Shown here: positions 58,091 through 64,000 of the stretch, in pieces
How the letters are laid out: every line of letters starts with the position of its first letter
Position numbering within the stretch: the first letter of the stretch is position 1
NCBI RefSeq assembly: GCF_028476545.1
Contig: NW_026731570.1
Span: 756,001-820,000 of the forward strand
DNA length: 64,000 nucleotides
Reading direction: 5' to 3'
Origin: Physella acuta
Lineage: Eukaryota > Mollusca > Gastropoda > Physidae
Program-made: the position numbers and the translations under genes
The notes under the pieces: generated by a model
Database searches by the model: none
Seen by the model: only the letters and a program-made list of their open reading frames with translations
Told to the model about the DNA's origin: nothing

Positions 58091-58720
58091 CTTTTCGACC
58101 ACGCAGACCCCTATCGAGTGTATAACAAACTTGTATTCTATTTGAGAAATATATTTATTTTTTGTGCCTCAAATTATTTATAACATAATCACCGCGAAAA
58201 GGATCACGTCAGTTATATCAGGTTAAATGTAGTCTCACGCCGTCCCTTGTATATACGCCACATTTACTTTAAAGTGACGTAGTAGTATTTAACATAGGAT
58301 CACGTTAAGATAATGTCACGTCAGTGTCACGTAACGACCTAAAATAAGATAAACTTTAACTAAAATAAGATCACGTAGAAAACATGTTTTGGGAAGATCA
58401 CGTTAAAGTCATGTAGTTAGTCGAGCGTGACACTAAGCGAGAGCACGCTAAAAGCCAATTAAGTGTAAACAGAACATACAGCCAAAAAACAAAAAAAAAC
58501 GTGTTTTTTTTTCTAATTAAAGATATTTTCCTAGAAATGAGGTCAAGGTATGGGCGTCGTTCCTACGAATAATGATAAGGAACAGAAAGGGAGACAAACT
58601 AATACATTAAAGGGAAATAACTAGATTTTTGCCTGTAATTTGATTATTTCTTTTTACAAAAATTATACGCAAATTTTGCGTTATCATACTTTGATTTGGC
58701 AAAACACTATACGTAACGTA
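58085..58720 (+). repeat. Dispersed ~630-bp repeat, copy 2
   Basis: Direct repeat of 53005-53640. Here its left neighbour GAGGGTTCGAACTC suggests that the unit is longer than the part shared with copy 1. Confidence 0.75.
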
Positions 58721-58744
58721 TTATAAAATGCATGTGAAGAAAAT

Positions 58745-59520
58745 CCGAAATGTGTTTACTAATCCCACCACACACAAAATGCGTCCACTAATCCCACCTA
58801 CACACAATATGCGTCCATTAATCCCCCCTTCCCCCACACAAAACAAAAACACCCCTACTAATACCTAACACCCCCACTCAACTACCTAACCCACAGTAAA
58901 CCCCCTCACACCAACAGTAGATATAATTATAAACAAACCAATGCAAATCATTTGTCATGCCTACACTACAACACAACACAATCATTTCGCCCACACTAAA
59001 TTTTACTACACTAAATTCTACCAAACTAAATTCGACGACACTAAATTTTCGCTCACTAAATTCTTCCACACTAAATTCTCCCGCACTAAATTCTCCCGAA
59101 CTAAATTTCGTTCGCCGTAGACGAAGGTGAGGGGGGGGGGGGTACTTGATACTAATCCTACCACACACACCATGCGTCCACTAATCCCACCACACACAAC
59201 ATGCGTCCACTAATCCCACCACACACAACATGCGTCCACTAATCCCACCCACCACACACAACATGCGTCCACTAATCCTACCACACACAACATGCGTCCA
59301 CTAATCCCACCACACACAACATGCGTCCACTAATCCCACCCACCACACACAACATGCGTCCACTAATCCCACCACAAACAAACTGCGTCCACTAATCCCT
59401 CCCACCACACACAAAATGCGTCCACTAATCCCACCTACACACAACATGCGTCCACTTATCCCACCTACACACAACATGCGTCGATTATTCCCCCTGCCCC
59501 CCCCCCCCCGCCCAAAAAAA
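58745..59520. repeat. 29-bp minisatellite (ATGCGTCCACTAATCCC) with interruption
   Basis: Units ATGCGTCCACTAATCCCACC plus ACACACAAC at 29-bp spacing (59172, 59201, 59230). The array is interrupted at about 58835-59155 by a (CACTAAATTCTCCC)n array (58980-59105) and a G run. Confidence 0.9.
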
Positions 59521-59669
59521 AAAACAAACACCCCCCTACTGATACCTAACACCCCCAATCAACTAACATATCCACAGTAAACCCCCTCACACCAACAGTA
59601 GATATAATTGTACACACACCAATACAAATTATTTCCCTTGCCTACACTACAGCACAACACAATCATTTC

Positions 59670-59800
59670 GCCTACACTAAATTTTCCTACACTAAATTCT
59701 GCCAAACTAAATTCTCCGACACTAAATTAACGCTCATTGAATTCTTCCACACTAAATTCCGCCGCACTAAATTCTCCCACAATGAGTATCCCACTCTAAA
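59670..59800. repeat. (CACTAAATTCTCCC)n minisatellite
   Basis: About 8 units. The preceding ~110 bp (CCCTCACACCAACAGTAGAT) duplicate 58893-58980, so the array plus its left flank was copied as a block. Confidence 0.85.
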
Positions 59801-59956
59801 TTATCGTGTTTACTGAAGTCTCACACACATGTGTAATGGATACCATGTAATGGATTATTATTGGTTATTGCTAGTGAAAACTATTCCCAACCTTGAGCAA
59901 AATTCCATCACAAACCTCCCCCCCCCCCCACATGAAAATAAACATTGACACAGATT

Positions 59957-60338
59957 ATTAGTTTTAGTCCCGAGAATGCACCAAGGTGTAACACAGTTCA
60001 CAGCGGTTTGCTGTCTCTTTTGTGTGTTTGAAAGTATCTCGCATGTGGAACTTTATTGTCAGGGAAGAAAACCAACAATGTTTTTTTTAAAGGGGAGGTA
60101 ATTATAAAATTAAACGATAAAATAAAGAGAAAAAAATATTAATACATTTTAAACATAAACATGTAAACCGACACTAATATTAATTATAAAAAAATAAATG
60201 TAAAAAAGTAATTTAAACATTTGGTGATTTACCACACAAAGTTAATTACAACTTCCAGTAATTGTTGATGTCAATCCAACAACAATACTTAAATGTAACT
60301 AGTATCATCCAGTTGTAATATTAATACCAAGAAGATCG
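59957..60338 (+). repeat. Dispersed module M
   Basis: TTAGTTTTAGTCCCGAGAAT to TTAATACCAAGAAGAT, after a C run at 59920-59930. Confidence 0.85.
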
Positions 60339-60647
60339 ATTAAGTATTGTGTTCTAGGAGTAGAGCTTTTTCGAAATTATGTCTGCGAATTTTTTTGTGA
60401 GCAGATAAATGTAATGGACCAACCCCCCACCCCTTCCCCCACCCGCAAAAGCACCCTTCCTATAAAAAGCCTGTCAAAAATGGACTTAAAAACTATCGTT
60501 CTATTTTGTATATGTATAAATTCAACTATGTTAAATTTGCAGATGTTAATGTTCTTGTATGAAATTGCAAATAAATAAAAAAGAATTGAACTTTTTATAT
60601 TAGATTAAAAAATAAAATAAATAAAATAAATAAATGTATTGGGTCTG
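60339..60647 (+). other. Spacer with LINE-like tail
   Basis: TTGCAGATGTTAATGTTC, then AAATTGCAAATAAATAAAA near 60535-60580 resembles the tail of the half-LINE; then GAATTGAACTTTTTATATTAG resembles the 52572 tail. No gene. Confidence 0.5.
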
Positions 60648-61324
60648 GGTCGGCAACCTACGTCTCCATACACACATATTAATAATTATCTTATTTTCAA
60701 AACTCATTAAAATGTTTTTCTGCAATAATTGGTAATGAACGATATAATAATAAATATAAACAATAAACACTCGCTATTCTATTAGAACTATGCATGCTGC
60801 CTAGCTTCGCTTAGGTTTTCAAAAACATTGAGAATTTTAATGCTTAATTAATTAGTGATTGGCTGATATGTGTAGTGCTTACGTTTAAACAGTAACGCTA
60901 AATTTAGAGAAATTGTTGTTGCTTGTTGTTTATAGCCCGTTTTCAGAGAGATTGATGTGATGTATGGAAAATTCGGACCGGTCAGTTCTAAAGGTCTTCC
61001 GGAGTCCCCCACGATCTCAAACGTTATGAAGAGGTTCCTACGTGGGACATTTTTTCGATGTATAGCTCATATAAGGCGCCGGTCAGTTTCGACCCCTCAT
61101 CGTGGACCCTTCGGCCAACCGGCACCGGCCCCCGTGTTCTATCGCCCCAAGGCAGGATCCTGCAAAATTTGAAGTGACTGCGGCGCCGGGAAGTGCCCTA
61201 TCGGGCACCCGATAACTTTGCTTAATATATATGTATAGATTTGCCAATTGCATAGCTAAACAGAGATTTCAATAAAGTAATTAAGGCCTGAAATAGTTTA
61301 GTATAGACATTTATTATTGGAATA

Positions 61325-61475
61325 CATTCTAGATCTAGGTAGGGTCTAGATCTGTCTAAGTCTAGTTTTCCGTAGATCTAGATCATCTAGATCTAGAATC
61401 CCTAGATTTAGAAGTTCTAGAATATTTAGATCTAGAAGAACTAGAATATCTAGATCTAGATCTAGAATCCTAATA
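61325..61475. repeat. TCTAGA-rich palindromic cluster
   Basis: Many overlapping ATCTAGATCTAGAA units, self-complementary and of irregular spacing. Confidence 0.75.
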
Positions 61476-61834
61476 GATTTTTTTTTTTAAGTTTAGGTGT
61501 ATAAATTTTATAGCGTACTTAGATCTAAATCATATTTAAATGAAATAGTTCGATTCTTTATATTCTAAACTCGTAAGATGGCGTCATTAATTCTGTGCTC
61601 TTTCCTTAGTGTAAACATTGGTAACGTCATTGTTTCGTGCGTTCTTTTTCAAAATTATAAACACTTTCCGGTTGCATAATTAAAACTGTTTTACTACATT
61701 CGAATACGCCCTTTTTTTTCTTCTTCAAATAAAATTGTGTTTATACATTAAAAACATCTAACATATTATTTTCAATAAAATCCCATATCAAGTTCTACAT
61801 ATGTCGCTGAAGATTCTGAAAAAGTATTTTGCGG

Positions 61835-61887
61835 ACAAAGAGAGAGTGAGAGAGACAGAGAGACAGAGAGAGGGAGAGAGAGAGAGA

Positions 61888-61926
<39 letters not shown>

Positions 61927-61932
61927 CAGAGA

Positions 61933-61976
<44 letters not shown>

Positions 61977-61991
61977 GAGAGAGGACAGAGA

Positions 61992-62029
<38 letters not shown>

Positions 62030-62035
62030 CAGAGA

Positions 62036-62067
<32 letters not shown>

Positions 62068-62079
62068 CAGAGAGAGAGA

Positions 62080-62136
<57 letters not shown>
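61835..62136. repeat. (GA)n / GAGAGACA microsatellite
   Basis: About 300 bp of GAGAGACAGA variants, open on both strands as R/E and L/S repeats. Not a gene. Confidence 0.95.
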
Positions 62137-62138
<2 letters not shown>

Positions 62139-62724
62139 CGCACATGGGCTTTTATATATTAGGATATTTAGTTTCTCCCTATTTCAATGTACTTCCTATA
62201 ACCTTGTCCATCCCTAATTGAAACATGCAAGTACATCGTGAATATTACAAAGAAACTAAACGAGCGAATCGCAAAACTGCAAGGAAGGGAAAACACAGCT
62301 TACGCCATTGCTTGAAGAAGTAAATTGTTTCGAAATTATTTTTTATTTTAATTTTATTTTTAATTTATTATTTTGTGTTGTTCAAGACACGGAGAGCGAT
62401 AAATTACTTAATTTCGATACATATGAAGACAATTTCATTATGAAACCAATGCTACTATTAACATGAATTAATTCAGAATTAGAATAAAAAAAATAAAAGA
62501 TAGATCTAGATAGAATTGAGAGATTTGAGCAATTCAACACAAATGCAAGTTCTATGGTGCTCATAGTAGATTCTCTCAACACAAACACAAATGCGATCAA
62601 CATTGAGCCATTAAGAATTGATGCTGGTTCGCTTCAAATGGAATAGCTGGATTTGAAAACCAAACATTTGTGGAGTGATAAGTTCACGGAAATCAAGATC
62701 AATTATAAGATTTGGATGTCCAGA

Positions 62725-62940
62725 GAAACACACTAAATTCCCACACATATCCTTATAAATTCTCGCACACTAAATTTACCCACATAAATTCTCGCACACT
62801 AAACTCTCAGACTAAACTCTCCCACACTAAATTATCCCACACTAAATTCTCTCACACTGATTTCTCGCACACTACATTATTCCACACTAAATTCTCCCAC
62901 ACTAAATTCTCCCACACTAAACTCTTCGACACTTAAAATC
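62725..62940. repeat. (CACTAAATTCTCCC)n minisatellite
   Basis: About 13 units, then the constant AAACTCGATACAAAAATAG segment, a C run (63028-63037) and module M. Confidence 0.9.
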
Positions 62941-63074
62941 TCTCAAATCTAAACTCGATACAAAAATAGTCTCCACCGAAATTTCCCAAACATTCAACTC
63001 CCCCTTACTTGATTCCCTCACATACTCCCCCCCCCCCACCCCACCCTACATAGATTGAAAAAGTGACACAGAAT

Positions 63075-63245
63075 GTTGGTGGTACTCCCAAGAGTGCACC
63101 AAGGTGTAACACAGTTCACAACGTTTTGCTGTCGCCTACTGTTTCTGACTATCTAGCGCTTAGAACTTTTTTTTCAGGGGAAATAACAAACAATACTATT
63201 TTTAAAGGGAAGTAATTATAAAATTAAACAATAAATAGAAAAGAA
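63075..63245 (+). repeat. Dispersed module M, 3' part lost
   Basis: GTGGTACTCCCAAGAGTGCA to AATTAAACAATAAATAGAAA; the remaining half is replaced by other sequence and then a gene retrocopy. Confidence 0.75.
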
Positions 63246-63372
63246 AAAAATATATATAATAACACAAAAACAAAATACTATTGTGGCCAATATTACAATG
63301 ACTAACTAATTATAAATAAATAATAAAGAAAAAAAATGAAATATCTGCTTATTGGGCATTTAGTTCTTTGTC

Positions 63373-63952
63373 GCACAAGGAACAACAGCGTTTCTGTCGT
63401 CGTCCGCTGAAAATCACACAATTTTACAAAACAAAGGAGATGTCGCTGTAGAGTCAGAAACAAAATAGACCACAGAGCCCATTGTAGCAAAAACAGTTGA
63501 AGATGTGAAAGGCAAAGCTGATGAGGCTGATGCTGAAGCAGAAGAACAAACAGAAGAAAACACAAAAACAGAAGATTCAGAAGAAAATACAAATGAAAAT
63601 GCTTGCTCAAAAGAGACAGAATCAAAAACAGAAGAAACAACAGCAGAAAAGCGATCTGTAGATGAAAAAGAAAGTGAAGATGCAGAAGATGAAATTCCGA
63701 AGAAAAAAGCAAAGACAGACTCAAATGAATTATCGAATGGCACCACAGAAACAACTGAATCTGCTTAGTTCTATTATATATATAATTGTTTTTTCCTTTT
63801 CATTTTGAACCTAATCACAAACTTGTAAAAATGTGTTTATCATCATGTTCAGGAGAAAATTGAGATATTTATAGACGGGTTTCACACTTCTGCATGGTTC
63901 TCATCATTTGTACTGTTCTTGTAATAAACATCTTAATGTATATAAAAAAAAA
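63373..63952 (+). pseudogene. Processed retrocopy of an acidic prothymosin-like nuclear protein
   Basis: One frame from 63364 to TAG 63766-63768, broken by one in-frame stop (TAG 63466). The protein is rich in E, K, T and S (ADAEAEEQTEENTKTEDSEE). It ends with KRSVDEKESEDAEDEIPKKK then AKTDSNEL, a bipartite nuclear signal (KR...KKKAK) like the C-terminus of prothymosin alpha. No start Met is seen in frame, so the 5' end is lost. The 3' UTR is colinear with AATAAA at 63923 and an A run at 63944-63952, about 16 bases after the signal, as in a reverse-transcribed mRNA. The parent gene is not in the window. The prothymosin link rests on composition and the nuclear signal only. Confidence 0.6.
63923..63952 (+). 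terminator. Poly-A signal and tail of retrocopy
   Basis: AATAAA at 63923-63928, cleavage-like region, then A9 at 63944-63952. Confidence 0.65.
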
Positions 63953-64000
63953 TATATCTGCGTATTTACTGAAGTCTCACATACAATGTTTCCAGGTAAA

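Larger units (their letters stand above)
60788..62157. mobile_element. Insertion inside the hAT relic, class unknown
   Basis: Begins CTATGCATGCTGCCTAGCTT and ends ...CTTTTATATATTAG, interrupting a sequence that is continuous in 44231-45024. It contains a hairpin GTGCCCTATCGGGCAC (about 61193-61208), a TCTAGA-rich stretch, the sequence that recurs in reverse at 48040-48200, and a GA array. The plus-strand open frame 60957-61172 has no family. The lack of clear terminal repeats leaves Helitron-like or chained insertions possible. Confidence 0.5.
60648..62720 (+). mobile_element. hAT relic with transposase C-terminal remnant and nested insertion
   Basis: GTCTGGGTCGGCAACCTACG at 60648 is a decayed left end. 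The body matches 44290-44400 up to ATTAGAA (60787), then is interrupted until GATATTTAGTTTCTCCC (62158). From 62515 it reads ERFEQFNTNAS, VDSLNTNTNAINIEPLRIDA and GSLQMEXLDLKTKHLWSDKF (X a stop), a layout typical of the hAT transposase C-terminus (LQ-ELIDLQ-like). The right terminal repeat is not seen; a minisatellite follows. Confidence 0.65.

Noticed and set aside
60957-61172. 71-codon open frame with Pro/Arg-rich end
   Set aside because: No family recognised, no second copy, and it lies within an unclassified insertion.
61772-62217. Arg/Glu-rich and Leu/Ser-rich frames
   Set aside because: Both strands of a GA microsatellite; composition alone explains them.

Overview
The window reads as animal nuclear DNA made almost entirely of repeats, probably from a mollusc and most likely a gastropod. 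The clues are tRNA-derived SINEs with a body I associate with gastropods (24998-25165, 25680-25932, 45718-46180), very many (TA)n tracts, AT-rich spacers, spliceosomal snRNA pieces of metazoan type, and an exon for a cysteine-rich secreted peptide resembling eclosion hormone. The species call is an inference. Only one stretch looks like a working host gene: a terminal exon on the minus strand at 46765-47040.

Layout. 1-687 is homopolymer-rich flank. 688-16482 is a direct tandem duplication of a ~7.8 kb block (688-8502 and 8503-16482), nearly identical by eye. Each copy holds two hAT pieces, a 388-bp palindrome-ended MITE, a dispersed module in reverse, and a relative of the U2-headed elements. 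18092-23475 and 46914-51195 are an older, diverged segmental duplication that carries all or part of the peptide exon. 24998-28650 holds SINEs and satellite arrays, including a 104-bp array of about nine copies. 28712-41092 and 50822-56684 are dense head-to-tail clusters of non-LTR (LINE-like) retroelement pieces. 31608-32913 and 41709-42745 are Mutator-like DNA transposons with subterminal repeats and 9-bp target duplications. 57050-59480 is mostly minisatellite, 60648-62720 is a hAT relic with a nested insertion, and 63373-63952 is a processed copy of an acidic, prothymosin-like gene.

The most interesting signal is the link between spliceosomal and nucleolar RNA sequences and one LINE-like family. 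A U5 snRNA copy is split at about nucleotide 56 (38041-38095 and 40048-40126), and a 16-bp piece of U5 is repeated on both sides of the insert. A second element of the family (52795-52823) is joined to U5 at exactly the same nucleotide. Three others begin with the U2 snRNA 5' end (36729, 54373, 55853), with junctions at about nt 45-48. A 37-nt U3 snoRNA 5' end lies at 38096. Family members share a 5' hairpin (AGCCACCCG/CGGGTGGCT) and some share a 3' hairpin, and both show paired changes between copies that keep base pairing. ORF1 has a CCHC zinc knuckle and, in the ORF1-only copies, three C2H2 fingers. The best copy (38153-40005) carries ORF1 alone between 20-bp target duplications, like a half-LINE. 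An endonuclease start is seen only in the related element at 34352-35541.

Limits: all matches come from reading by eye. Boundaries of degenerate repeats are approximate to tens of bases. Family names rest on motifs, termini and target duplications, not on database searches. I saw no retrovirus-like or other virus-derived element.
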